Below are positions 1 through 12,800 of a DNA stretch of 64,000 bases, one piece after another. Where the stretch lies: the NCBI RefSeq assembly GCF_020085105.1, contig NC_058064.1, positions 22,358,823-22,422,822 of the forward strand, written 5' to 3'. How positions within the stretch are numbered: position 1 is the stretch's first letter; every line of letters starts with the position of its first letter. A model generated the notes under the pieces. That model searched no databases, had not been told where the DNA came from, and saw only the letters and a program-made list of their open reading frames with translations. Source of the stretch: Siniperca chuatsi. Its lineage: Eukaryota; Chordata; Actinopteri; Centrarchiformes; Sinipercidae. The position numbers and the translations under genes are program-made.

Positions 1-46
1 ACTTTGAGTAGTCAGAAAGACTAAAAAGTACAGTCCATTTACCATT
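1..46 (+). repeat. 3' end of a dispersed SINE-like repeat
   Basis: The first 46 bases match the tail of the repeat at 12707-12762: both contain the block ctttgagtagtcagaaagac followed by agtacagtccatttac. The window therefore opens inside a copy of this repeat, whose body lies outside. The copy at 12.5 kb carries a tRNA-like B box. Confidence 0.6.
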
Positions 47-2399
47 CCATCTTCGTTGGGAATCCCCCGGCGAGAATGTGAGAGAGTGGTACTGTGAGTG
101 GTTTTGGTCTGGTGTTCACAGACAGCTGATGTTGTCTGGTTCTGGTGTTCAATCATTCAATCACTTGTCCAAGGTCCTTGTTGTTTCACTGATGTTGTGT
201 TCCCCACAGCTGTAACATGTGATCAAGATGATGTCATACACAAGGCCAGTCTCCCTCAGTTTTCCACTTATATGTAAACTACTTGTTTTTAGGTGAATTA
301 AGTTCTATACTTATGTCACATGATGACAACAGAGGTGTCTCCATGACAAAGACTATCTGCTGATGTAGACCACGAGATCTGGAAGAAAACTCTGTGAATA
401 AGTGAATAAGTGGATTTTAAGTGGATTTTGTCAAAATACTATTCATCCACATCCAGAATGAATTTTCACTTTCAAAAATTAAATAGAATCTTAGATCAAT
501 AAATCTTTCCAATTTCAAATCTTTGACTGAATTGTTGATTCACTCTGCAGACACCAGAGTGCTGTTGTGATGTTGGCCCTGATTTGTGCTCTATATGGAG
601 GATTACAGGTCATAGAGCTGCTGCTGTACACACAATATGACATGTTGACTACTCCAGTGGTTCTCTCAGCTTTGTTTCTCATATTACACAGAGAACGGCT
701 TCTGTTTGTTTATTGCTTATCATATCTTGCCAAAGTATTTAAAATATTATATTTTATACTATTTTGTATTATTTCCTTGTGCCAGTAATCTATGTGTCCT
801 ACACTGTTGGAAAGGCTCTCTAACAATCTTTATTTGGATTTGCACATGAAGCTTACCACACAGTTTAATCACAAGCAGGACCATTTGTTTACATTAAACT
901 TTAAGCTGAAGTATAGTGGACGTTTAACCTGCATGAATAAGCACAGTGCGTAACTACACTGAAACAACCAAAGGCTTTCATGGACATGGATATTCAAAGG
1001 AGCCAATCATGCTACCCAGATTAAAATGTTTTTTCTTCTTTAGCCTACGTGCAATGAAAAACACAATGTGTGCAATTTGAATACCCTGTCTTATATTATG
1101 GCTTTCCTTTTCTTCAAACTTGTTTAAAGGGACATAACATTGCTGTTGTTTACAGATAGGATTCTACCTGTTCTGTTAAGTTGTGTGGTGTATATCTGTA
1201 CTGATATAATCCAATCTATGTACTGTTGATGTAAGAGTATTATGTGGTTGAAACCTGAAATAAATCTGAGGAAAGTAATGTACATAGATTATTTATTATG
1301 GATTCTTTTATAACAGAGGAAAATAATTGAACCGGAAAAAGATAAGTGCTGTTAGACCCCCATAAAAGACCTTCATTGTCAAACAAAACTGAATCCTTAC
1401 ATGAACACACTGATAAAAATGTTATTTGCAATATACCCTCATTCCTGGAAAACTTTTACTGGTGGAGCTTTTGCCTTTTTCCCATGGATAAAAGGCCAGA
1501 TGTAGAAGACAACACATCAACTTGAAATATTGCCTACAATGCAGTTTAACAGCACCAAGCTTGATTGAGAACAAAGGTATTTAGTAAAACCATGAAAGCA
1601 CAATATAAAGTGAAATAATAAAAGCCTTAAAACTCAATTTTAAATAGATTTTCTCAGGGCCCCTCTAAAAAATGGGGCCTGAAGATTGCGTAAGAATGCA
1701 GGTGTTGCCTTATGGCTCAGTTTAGATTTCAGTTAGTTTTAGTTATTGCCAAATTGTGGACCTGGAGCTTTTTGGCCCCCTGAGAATCTGGGGCCCCTGG
1801 GTAGTTGCTGCATTTCCTGGTTGGTAATCCAGCCTTGCATCCTCCTGTCGGAGTGATGAACCAAAAGCAGTTAAATTAAGTTAATTAATATTAAAAGCAA
1901 GTTAATTCAGTTGCAGATCCTCTAATGACTACTATTTGCTGTCTCCAAGCCCAACATCTCTCTTGAAATAGGTCATGAATTTTCCGGTCCAAATCTCGGC
2001 AAATCCAGGTGCAACATCTATTCAAACAACCCTATTCTGACTTAATAGAACAAATTGCAAACCATTTAAAAAAACTGACATGAACAAATCTACATGCACA
2101 TTGCACCAGTCGCTGTGTCTACTTATTTGTTCTATGAAGGTATGATCATTTTGATTTGTCTTTGTTAAACAGCATATTAATAATATAGGTTATTATATAT
2201 AACATGATTTCACAGGTGCGCTGTCCAATTCTTCTTACAGCGTTTGGACCTCTTACACCCTCCTACATTCAGGCACTTATTGTGATCATGCAGGTGATGT
2301 TGGTTGAAGTCAGTGAAAGTTCAGTACTTGTTGCTGGGGATGGACTTTGGACTGTGAGCATCAGTTTCCTTCAGGACCTATGTCAAAGTATCCTAGATT
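47..2399. other. Downstream flank of il17ra, no recognised gene
   Basis: This stretch lies 3' of the il17ra stop codon and should include its 3' UTR, but no polyadenylation signal can be picked with confidence. AT-rich unique sequence dominates. A hydrophobic open frame at 567-788 is discussed as a finding. I recognise no transposon or RNA gene here. Confidence 0.4.
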
Positions 2400-3826
2400 C
2401 TATTGAAACAGCTCCTCCTGCAGCCTTCTCAGAGCCACCAGTGGATCCTCTTTGAAATGTGGTTCATGCTGGGAGGACATTTTGGAGATGTAGCCTTGAT
2501 CAGATCCACTGCTCGGACCCTTTCCAGTGGGCTCCAGAACCTCGTCCTCCTCCATCTCCACAGGCTGAGAGTGGCTGATTTCGGATGGAGGGAAATATTC
2601 ACTCTGCATACATGAGGATTCTGGAGGGTTGGAGTTCAGGGTGTTCTGTAGGGATGAGCTTCTCTGGTCCAAATGAGCGTGAGAGAGTTGGATCATAGGT
2701 AGTAGAGAATCCTCTTCCTCATCCTCAGTAGGAATTTGACCCAAGGGTTCTTTCTGGAGGGAGAGGCAGTTCTGTCTTGGTGGTGGCGGCTTGTTCAAAA
2801 CAGGCTCAACTACGTAGACAGATTCTGGATTGGATCTGTGAGGATACAGGTGATCTGTCAACACTTCATCCAGGTTTGACAGATACTGATGTTTGCATTC
2901 AGGGTTCACTACTGGTGTAAGTTCTGCCACTGACGACAGCTCGCACTCTGTGTTCAGTTCAGGTGTAAGGACATGAACACTGTTGCTATTTTCATTGATT
3001 TTGACCTCATGGATGTAGACAGGAAGCTCATCTCTGACTAGAGGAACACACTCTAGGACTGGAGGGATCACCAGCTGGTCAATGAGCAGGTTAGCCTCAG
3101 TCATGACTTCCTCCTCACCGTCCACACACTCCTTCTCAAACCAATCAGGATTTTCCACCTGGTAGGCCTGAAAGGTTTCGATGGCATTCCTCAGGGCTCT
3201 ACCTGCGGGACAGTTGAAATATTCATCCCCACTGATGCCGTCGATGTGGTTGACCTGACCTGGCTGATACTTCTCAATGTCTAGGATCCGGAAGTACAGC
3301 TCTTCAAAATGCTTCATCAGCTTGTATTTGACTGCGATGTCAAAAACTGATGGGACGTCTTGCTGGCTGCCAATGACATCAAAGTAAGCCACCATGTACT
3401 TGCCCAGCATGCCTGCCTGGTGCATGTCTGGTAGGAAGAGGTTGAGAAAGGGAGTGAGCATGTCATCAGTAGGGGAGACAATGTCTTCCCGCAGTGTCAC
3501 TTGACCTTCACCGCACATGGCCCTCCACTTTGCCTGGACGCCTCGTGAGCACAGCACCAGGATTTTGTCAGAAGGATTTTTAAGCTGTTGCCGTTGCCAC
3601 TCAAGCCAGCGAAGGCGACCCACCATGCCTACTGAGGTGGAGTCTAGCAGGTCCACCAGCACTTTGGTGCCACACTTGGCCTGGAGGAAGGCACAGAGCT
3701 TTAGCACTATATCCCTGTAGAGGTGGTGGTCCTGGGAGTAGATGACCAGCACTTTGGGCGGTTGCTTAAGCTGCCGCTGCCACGGTTTCTCACTTCCCGC
3801 AGGTGGTGCAACAATACCAGTTTTAC
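2400..3826 (-). CDS. il17ra: il17ra last exon: SEFIR domain and cytoplasmic tail
   Basis: This exon encodes 474 residues and a TAG stop at 2402-2400. After a short juxtamembrane linker (about residues 1-25 of the exon) the SEFIR domain starts at KVLVIYSQDHHLYRD; KILVLCSRGVQAKW and VPSVFDIAVKYKLMKHFEEL follow, then the SEFIR extension with YFRILDIEKYQPGQV. SEFIR mediates homotypic contact with ACT1. The tail is acidic and proline-rich and ends with GSDQGYISKMSS, the counterpart of the human SDQGYIS motif in the distal signalling region. The acceptor is actttcag|gtaaaac. There are no frameshifts or premature stops. Confidence 0.92.
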
Positions 3827-6800
3827 CTGAAAGTGCACCAAGAACACCAATAAGATGCCATCAACAAATTAAGAGTAATTTCAAACCAATGTTTCTTAAT
3901 GAAATTAGATTGATTTTTAAGTTAGAACTAAACAGAGATAGAGCTGAAAATGTATTGTATATGTACTAACCTGGCTTCCTGCAGAGGACATACACAATAA
4001 CTGCCATCACTACACACATAAACACCACTCCCAGGGCAACAAATGTGTACTGATGGACATAGGGGGCATCTGTTGGCTTTGCTGTGGAAATCAGAACACA
4101 GTTCACTGATTAGCCGTGATGCTGTTTTTACAGAGTAAACTATGACATTTATTGCCCCCATGGCTAAATCCAAATTACTTTGTTGATCCCCTGACTTTTC
4201 CTCTAGTGTCACCAGCAGGTCAAAGTTTTCACTTATCCACTGAACTAGTTAGCACATACTTTTTTTTTGCCAAATCAGGTCGGCCAGTTGTGGTGGTCAT
4301 TTAGCACAAAAGTTGAGTCTCATTTGGTCTAAGTTTAGCCCATGATGGACGTCTGTTTCGGTCCACATTTAGCCCAAATGTAGCCTAATATATAAATTAC
4401 ATAGCAACATAAAACTATGATTTATATTTTGATGAAAACTCGTGTTATGTGTACACAATGCCCAAACTACAAAAATACCTGACCTTAATATTGTATATAT
4501 GTAAATGTATGTATAGCTGAGTTGGTTCCCACATGGTGAATCCTACTAACTTAGGTGATCGCCTGATTTTCATGTAGTGCCATCATCAGGTCAAAATTTG
4601 AATTCGGCCAATATTTTGCTTTATGACCAAATACCTGCAAAACTAATGATTTCCCATGAGCCTCAGCTGTACTTTGTGTTTAGTGCTAACTTGCATTTTA
4701 GCATATGTTAGCACCCTAACATATGCTAAACTAAGATGGTGAATGTAAATATTGGTCAACATTAAACCTGCTAAACATCATTGTCATCGTGAGCATGTTA
4801 GCATTTAGTTCAAAGGACGTCTGTGCCTAAGTCCAGCTGAGGGAGGACATTGTCAGTTTGTTTGGCTGACCCAATTCCCCTAATTATATCCTAATTTCTC
4901 TCACTGGCATTATAGTCACGGTACAAGGAAGAGGTGCAGAAAAGGATACATTCTGCCCTTAGAAGTGACTGATAGATCATGTATCAGTGGGCTTGAAACT
5001 GTTCTGTAGTACGTTATTATCCCTGTTGTCATACTGGTGGGGGAAAATATAAAGCAGAAGTAGTCATTGGTATTAGAAATCAATGAACAGGCTACAGAAA
5101 GCAAAATATTCCATTAATAGGTAGCTGCATTTCCTGCTACACATTGAATAGCATATTTTCAAGCTGAATTTCAAAACATGGTGTCTTGGTGTAGGGAGAG
5201 TCTATCTATCAGCACTTATCTTTCCTGGCTGTTATTCAATACTTTATTGCCTCTTTTCTCAAAGCACACTTCCTCTTCATCACTGCCAGCACAGAGATGA
5301 TCGGTGTGGTTCAGCAGTGAACACAGACTGTGGAGGAAGTAGGAATGTGAGGAATGTGGAGAACAGAGCGACAGGTGGAGTTCATCCATTTTAACTCACA
5401 TGGCTCACATGGAATGCAGGTGTGGCTGCCAGTTTGTGGTTTTCAGAAATAACAAAAACTGGGCAACACCAGTCCAGTCTCTCTCCAGATTGGTCAGGAG
5501 CTTCACCACTTGAAGACTGAAATGGCACTTCTTTTTATGTATAGAGGAGCCTTAACAGTGTTAGATGAACATGTCGTACACACTCCTAAGGTAAAGCTTA
5601 AATGCTGGAGGACAGCAGTATGGCAAAACCGACAAGGTAATGCCATTTTCTGCTCAAGTTAATCAAATCTTGATCACAGTCCAAACTGTTATTTTTGTTG
5701 TTGATATATTTACATAGTGGTAATTTAAAAGGACCTCTGGAAAAGTAGCCAAACTGGACTGCGGAGGACATACTTGTGTTGGGACAGTTAATATTATATC
5801 AAGGTAATAGTCTAGTCTCAATAAATGCATCAAGAAGTAACAGACAAGAGAGGTTTCCATAGGATTTTTCCTCAGTCTTACTGACACATTTTATTCTGTT
5901 TATCAAATATGCAATATGTCCTGCAATATGAGGACTGTCTGTCTCCTCACTGAAAAAGCCCCCTGAGGACGTAATTGAGGACAGTCCGTGCATCTCTGTA
6001 AAAGCCTCCGGAGGACGTAATTGAGCACTGTTTGCTACGGTCCAGCCAAAAAATATTCAAATTAGTGAACCTTATATTAAGGTTCACATCACTGGAGTTT
6101 TTTCGTTTGTTTGGTTGTGCTGTCTGTATTTGGTTGTGTTTTCTCACTTTGCAGCGTTTTTCTTTCTAAATGCTGCACGTGTTGTGGAATTGGTGAGGAT
6201 GTTTTCTTCATTTACTTTGTTTTGTATATTTTCATGTGCTTTCTTAAGATGCAGTGTGTTGAGCTCTCAGGGCCACCATACTAGCCACTAATACACCAGC
6301 TACTGCATACAGTTTACTGTATTTCCAAAAGAAGTGATAGCTGACCAGATAATTTAGTTATCTAGCTAGCTTTGGTCTTTCATCAGTGTATAGTACCCAT
6401 GGGTGTATAATAACAGGGTATCTGCACAATTACAAAAAGTACAAATGTATTGACTTTTAAGACATTTTTAAGACCTCTAAAAGGAAACAATTAATACCAT
6501 AACTGCAGCAAAAGAAATCGACAAACTAGACTACAGTTGAGACTTAGAATATTCAGCGGTTGCAGTGGTGGAAGTATTAAGTATTCAGATCTTTTACTTC
6601 AGAAAAAGTACTAATACCACACTGTGAAAATACTCCACTACAAGTAAAAGTCCTGCATTCAAGTGTTATCCTGCTGCATTAATGTGTGTGTTGCATTTTA
6701 CTGCTGTAGATGTTTAAGGTTGAGCTCATTTTAACTGCTTTATATACTGTTGGGTAGTTTAATCTACAGCAACGCATCATACTCCTGCTAAGCGGAGTGG

Positions 6801-9800
6801 ATTGCTGCCAAACCACATTTCGTTGTGTTTGATATGCAACGACAATAAAGTATCTATCTATCTACTTTGACATGTGGACAGGAAAATCTGGGAATCAAAC
6901 CACCAACCTTATGATTGGTGTCCAACTTGACCATATTGTGAGGCTAAGGGGTGTTGTACCATAATCACTAAGATAGAACATCCAGTCACACTCCTAATTA
7001 GCCATAATATTGATATTCTATATCTGCCAACATACCAGGACAAACATCCAGAGTTGTCCTTTGACGGGCACAGTCCTGGCCACATTGTGGGAAAAGTGGT
7101 TTGATCTGCAGTGAAGAATAAAGTCAAGTCAGTCAGTTAACTCTAACATGGAAGTTAAATATTATCATAGATAATGCAGAGGCATTGCCAGCTGAAAAAG
7201 GAGTTTAGTAATACACTAACATTACTCAGCAGAATAGATCTGCAAAGATTTACCTCAGCATCAAACTGGCAGCAAGATCTAGGCCATTTATCAAGGCTGA
7301 ATGTTACATTCAGGGTCATCTGATTACCCTGGAGAAGAGAGAAAGAAGACACCATGAAAAGACTTATCAAGACAATTATCAATAAAAAATTTTTGACTAT
7401 AATTCTGGTACATTTCAACATGAACACCTTTCTGCTCAAGAAAATCTAAAACTATTGTGTGGGATTTATGTAAATGTTTTTAGGGTTTAGTGTTGCTAAA
7501 AACGACATGCCTGCAAAATAATTGTTTTCCTGTTGCAGACGTGCACCTTGTGTGTGCACATCTGTTGCAACTTGCTTTGCATTTTTCCTTTAATTTGACA
7601 CTTTATTAGGTAAACCTAGCTAAGACGAATGCAGTATAATACAACCACCCTCCACCACCCCGTGTGTTTCATTGAGGGTTGACTACAAATTATATTACAA
7701 ACACAGTATAACACAATACAATTCAAGAGCACCACAAACTACTGCTTTCAAAATGACCATAAGGACCAAGACTTTTTGGCACAAGGCACACAGGTACACC
7801 ACTCCTTGGTGTCACACTTAGACTATAAATCCCTATAGAACTATAGGGAACTATAGAACCTGGTCTGTAGCAAGTTTACCCAGTAGGTAATAACCCCTCA
7901 TTCTGACCTTTCTAATAATGTAGTTACTGCTACTAGTAAAGACAGTTTAAATAGCATATGAACATACTCTATATATTATACAGTAGGTAGACAGTAGTCC
8001 CAAGAAAGGACAGAGGGAGATGCTGACATCTCACTCCTAATGAACTGCAGCTCAGCTCTCTGTGAGGAGACTGAGAGCTGCATTTTCAGGTGTCAGTGTT
8101 CTTATTTGGTGTCAAATTAAACCAGAGGGGGAAGTTCAAATAAACTCCTCAGAACATATCTAGTGTGAATGCACTCGAACACACTCTGCAGCGTTGCAAC
8201 TTGGATACTGTGCAGGACGATATGATATGTGAGCCCTAAAATGTATCTGTGACTGAGGAGTTACATACATTCAAGTGGTTTGCAGATATACAGTAATGAG
8301 CAGCCTTTTCTACAATCAGCAGAAAAATACTGCACAGAGAAGCAGGGCACACAGTTTGCTGTACTGAAATGAAGAAAAAACTGGGGTAAAAACTAGGCTA
8401 TGGTACAAAATACAGGATGCTGTAATGAGCACCTACAGTAATGTTCTGGGTCAAATCACTGATAAGAAAACTGCATTCATCTTCTGTGTGAGACAGCCTA
8501 CTGCAAAAGTACTCTTCAAATACAGAAGCATTTGAATGTCCAGCATGATGTGACCTTACCTTGTATGTACGGTCTACTTGTTGGGTACTGGAGCAACTAA
8601 CAATAACTACATACTCCTCACAGAGTCTGTCAGGACTGAAGCTGACAGCCAGTGCAGATCTTCCACTGACTGCAGTGATCTGAGCCAGTTTGATGTTTGG
8701 CTGCCACAGACTTCCTACGGTACAGCAACAAGACAACATGTTAGAAATGATATATATCTGGGGTTTTCAAAGTCTGAGACTGTGGGCCTCCCCTCAGACA
8801 AAGCTTGGAAAAAGGCGCCCCCTCACCCCGCCTTAGTTTACTTACTTAGTTTCGCTAATTCCTGGATGCCTGTGGGATCATAATTATGTTATTTGATCCC
8901 ATAGACACTCAACAATTGAGCCAAGATAGCCTAATACTGCTATTTGACATAACTTCAGACTATACCAAATACATTAAAAAAAGGTCTGTCCTAAGGCATT
9001 TATTAGTTTCTGACTCTGGGAAAGTGGGAAAAAAGTAAAATTAAATGTCTTTAACCAAATCACACACATTTAGGCTATTCTATGTGATCTCCTTTTGATA
9101 ACTAATGTAATAACTAATGTAATATTTTTTCACTTCCATTCACTGAGCCTCCCCTGAAACTGGAGCCCCCCTGGGGAGGCCCGCCTCCCACTTTGAAAAC
9201 TTCTGGTTTATATGACTTACTCACTCTTACTGGACTTCAGAATATCAAGGACTCACCTCTCTCTATGCAAAACTGGGTCATCTGCATTTTGGGATCTTGA
9301 CAATCTGGGTAAATCAGAGAATTTCATCAAAGTCAATTCAAGAGGATTCAAAGTTCTGCAAATGAGTGGCAATGACACCAGATGCACAAAATCCCCTAGT
9401 TTGTTTATTTGAGTTTAAGAAATTGCACAAGAGTTGTAGGAATAATCTCACACTCAGTCTTGTTAAATACATTTATTGGTTGCAGATGTCAGACCTGCTG
9501 CCTATGATTTCTAAACCTGCTATGGTGACAGTTTCAGATACTTCATATTTCAGTATATATACTGTATATAATCCTGTATATTCCAGTTAACCATTTTATA
9601 TAAGATCCACACACAGACACACAGAAAACAGACTGATTACATGAGTTAAAAATTAACAAATAAGAAGGCTAAACTGGAATGAGAAAGAATTTACTAAACA
9701 CAAATGTGGAAATACATTTAATAAAATAAAACTAAACTCATTCATAACTTCAACCAAACAGTGACAGCCTTAAGGACATACCAACCTGGATGACCTGCAA

Positions 9801-12800
9801 TTTTCAAGTTATTGTACAAAACACCTCCGAGACACGTTCTCTAAAGCTATAGTTACTCTAGATGACATTGCCCTGGCCTCCAGCACCACCATAAGGAACC
9901 TCTGAGTTATCTTTGATCAGGATGTCCTTTAACTGCCACAAACTTCAAGGGTTGCCATTTTTTCACCTATGTAACATTGCAAAAATCAGCTACATCCTTT
10001 CTCAAAAAACTAGTCCTTGCTTTTGTTACCTCTAGGCTGGATTATTGCAATTCCTTATTATCAGGCTGCCCCAATAAGTCCCTTAAGACTCTCCAGATGA
10101 TCCAGAATGCTGCAGCACATGTACTGACAAGAACTAGGAAAAGAGATCATATATAGATCATATTAGCTTCTATGCACTGGCTCCCTGTAAAATCCAGAAT
10201 ATAATTTAAAATCCTTCTCTCTCCCGTAGTTTTGTGCTTTCTGTGATTGTGTTGGGACCACTGGCACTCCACAAATTAATTCATTCATTTGTGGGACTTT
10301 AGCTGAACTTTTATTAGGAGACTGCATGCTCTTTTGTTCTTTAGACAATGGAGAGCCATTGAACTCAGTCTCCCACGATCCTCCAAGACTTCACAGGTGT
10401 GAACTCCCCCCATGGACCCAGCTTCCAGCTACCATTGCTCAGACTGACCGGTGACCCGTAATGTCACCAGCTCAAAAAATGGGTCAGCGGCCATTGTTCT
10501 CTCTTTCCCTCCTGGCTTCATCTACAGCACTGATGCTCAGCAGCAGCTGTCCAAAAATGTGGCCTGCTTGGAGCAGACACACAACAGAACCAAACTCTCT
10601 CTTACAGCAGCGACACTAGGGCCTGTGTAAGATTTCTGCAACAATGATTAGCGCCAACGGCTACTACATAAAATCTGACAGCTAACCTTAAGTAACTGTA
10701 AGGAGAACAACAGACAGAGCGACTGGTTCCTCCATCTGCACAAATGGACTGCACAGCAAGGACTTTTCTTCAGTCAGAACCAAAATTCTTCCCTGCCTGG
10801 CTCATCCACATGGCCAGCAAACAGCAGCACACCAAAGCTCTTCTTCTTTCATGGACTGGTAACATATAACTGGGCATAGCATAGAGTAACAGTGTACATG
10901 GCTAAGCACAGTACTGTTTAACTAATGCAACGCTACATGTTTTGTCAAACTGTCGAACAATGACCACATATTCTGTTTTCTTTTGGTTGCCATGATTTTT
11001 TGTGTCTTCCTTTTTCAATTGCCAGTTTGTGGTCACTGAGCCTACTTGTTTAGGATCTGTCTCTGCTTTATATCTCTGACAGTAGAGAGATATTCTGCTA
11101 ATTCATAATCTCTTTTTAAGGCCAGATAACATTCTAATCTACTTTGGCTTTTAGTTTCTTCTTTCCAATGTTCCAAATAGGTTTCTTTACATTACTTTAT
11201 AATTTGGTTTTCTCTGATTGGTGTTTTGAAAGCAGTGCTGTTGTGCGACTGGTCAGAGTGTGTCTGGGGGGGCAGTTAGCAGTTAGTCTCAGAACCAGCT
11301 GACATAGGGGACTCTTTTCTGGGCTCAGCTCTTGGGTTTGGAGGGCTTTGGAATGGAGGGTTTCTAGGGGGCTGGATTTAACGTGATTAAAAAATTTGAG
11401 CGCTCTCTTTTGAATGTTAATTATCAGTGGATATCTGCCCAATTCTGCTCTACATGCATTTGTTGGTGTACGTGTAAAATGTATCTGCAGAATTCTGCAT
11501 GTAAAGATTCTGTTGGATGTTTGTCCCAGTGGGTATAGCTATGATGACTGAGTGGACCCCATACTTCACTACAATATAGCGCAATGGGCTGGATGACACT
11601 ATCAAATATTTTAAGTCAAATTTTAATTAGAATTTGGAAATTATAAAATTTTCTCTTAATTGCATTTAGAGCTCTTCGAGTTTTTTCTTTTAGTGCATTC
11701 ATTGCCATGTTGAAACTCCCTGATGCTGTTATGGTTATACCAAGGTAGGTATAACTCATACTGTGTTCAATGATATGATTATTTATGGTATTTGTTCTCC
11801 TGGCATCTGTGGCATTTTTGAAAAATCATGACATTAGTTTTCTTCATATAAACGTATTTACATATTTCTTCATTACTGCCAGGGCCCAGTTCTGACAGTA
11901 CTTTTCTACTATGTCCAGCTATTGCTGTAGTCCTTGTTCAGTAGGAGACAGTAGAACAAGGTCATCAGCGTAAAACAGAGACTTCACCTCTCTATCTAGG
12001 AGGGAGAGGCCAGGAGCAGCACACTGATCCAACTGTACAGCAAGTTCATTTATATACACATTAAATAAAGTCGGGCTTAAGTTGCGGCCTTGACAAACAC
12101 CTCTCCTCTGGGTGAAGGATTCAGTTTGTTTGTCTCCAATGTTTACAGCACATCTATTTTCCAAATACATTGATTTAACCAGATCATACATTTTGCCCTC
12201 TATACCACAATGTAGAAGTCTGTAATAGAGCCCTTCATGCCAAATAGAGTCGAAAGCTTTCTTGAAGTCAATAAAACAAGCTATTATCTTACCATTTTTT
12301 GTTTGGTGTACATGTTTGTTAATTAAAGTGTGAAGGGTGTATATATGGTTGATGGTGCCGTGTTTTGGGAGGAAGCCAATTTGATTTTTACTCAAGATGG
12401 AGTGTTCTTCGAGGAAATCTAGTATTCTTTTATTTAGAATACTACTCTCTCTCCGCCCACCCTGAGTCTGGTTCTGCTCAAGGTTTCTGCCTCTTTCCTC
12501 CAGTTCCTTGCCACTGTCACCAAGTGCTTGCTCAGGGTGGGAATTGTCTGGAAGGTCAGTGGTTCGATCCTAGCTTCCCCCAGCCCACATGTCGAAGTGT
12601 CCCTGACCCCAAATTAAGTTAAACTAAGTGTGTGTGAATGATTAGTATCCAACTGCAGTTTCCATCTGTGTATGAATGGGGTGAATGTGATATGTAGTTA
12701 AAGCGCTTTGAGTAGTCAGAAAGACTAGAAAGGCGCTATATAAGTACAGTCCATTTACTATGATATTATAAAGAGTATGGTCTAGACCTGCTCTGTTATG

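Noticed and set aside
3517..3720. Plus-strand open frame antisense to il17ra
   Set aside because: It is the shadow of the conserved SEFIR exon; no start context or homology.
12540..12570. Possible tRNA gene (B box ggttcgatcc)
   Set aside because: No matching A box, acceptor stem or cloverleaf around it; the context is a dispersed repeat.
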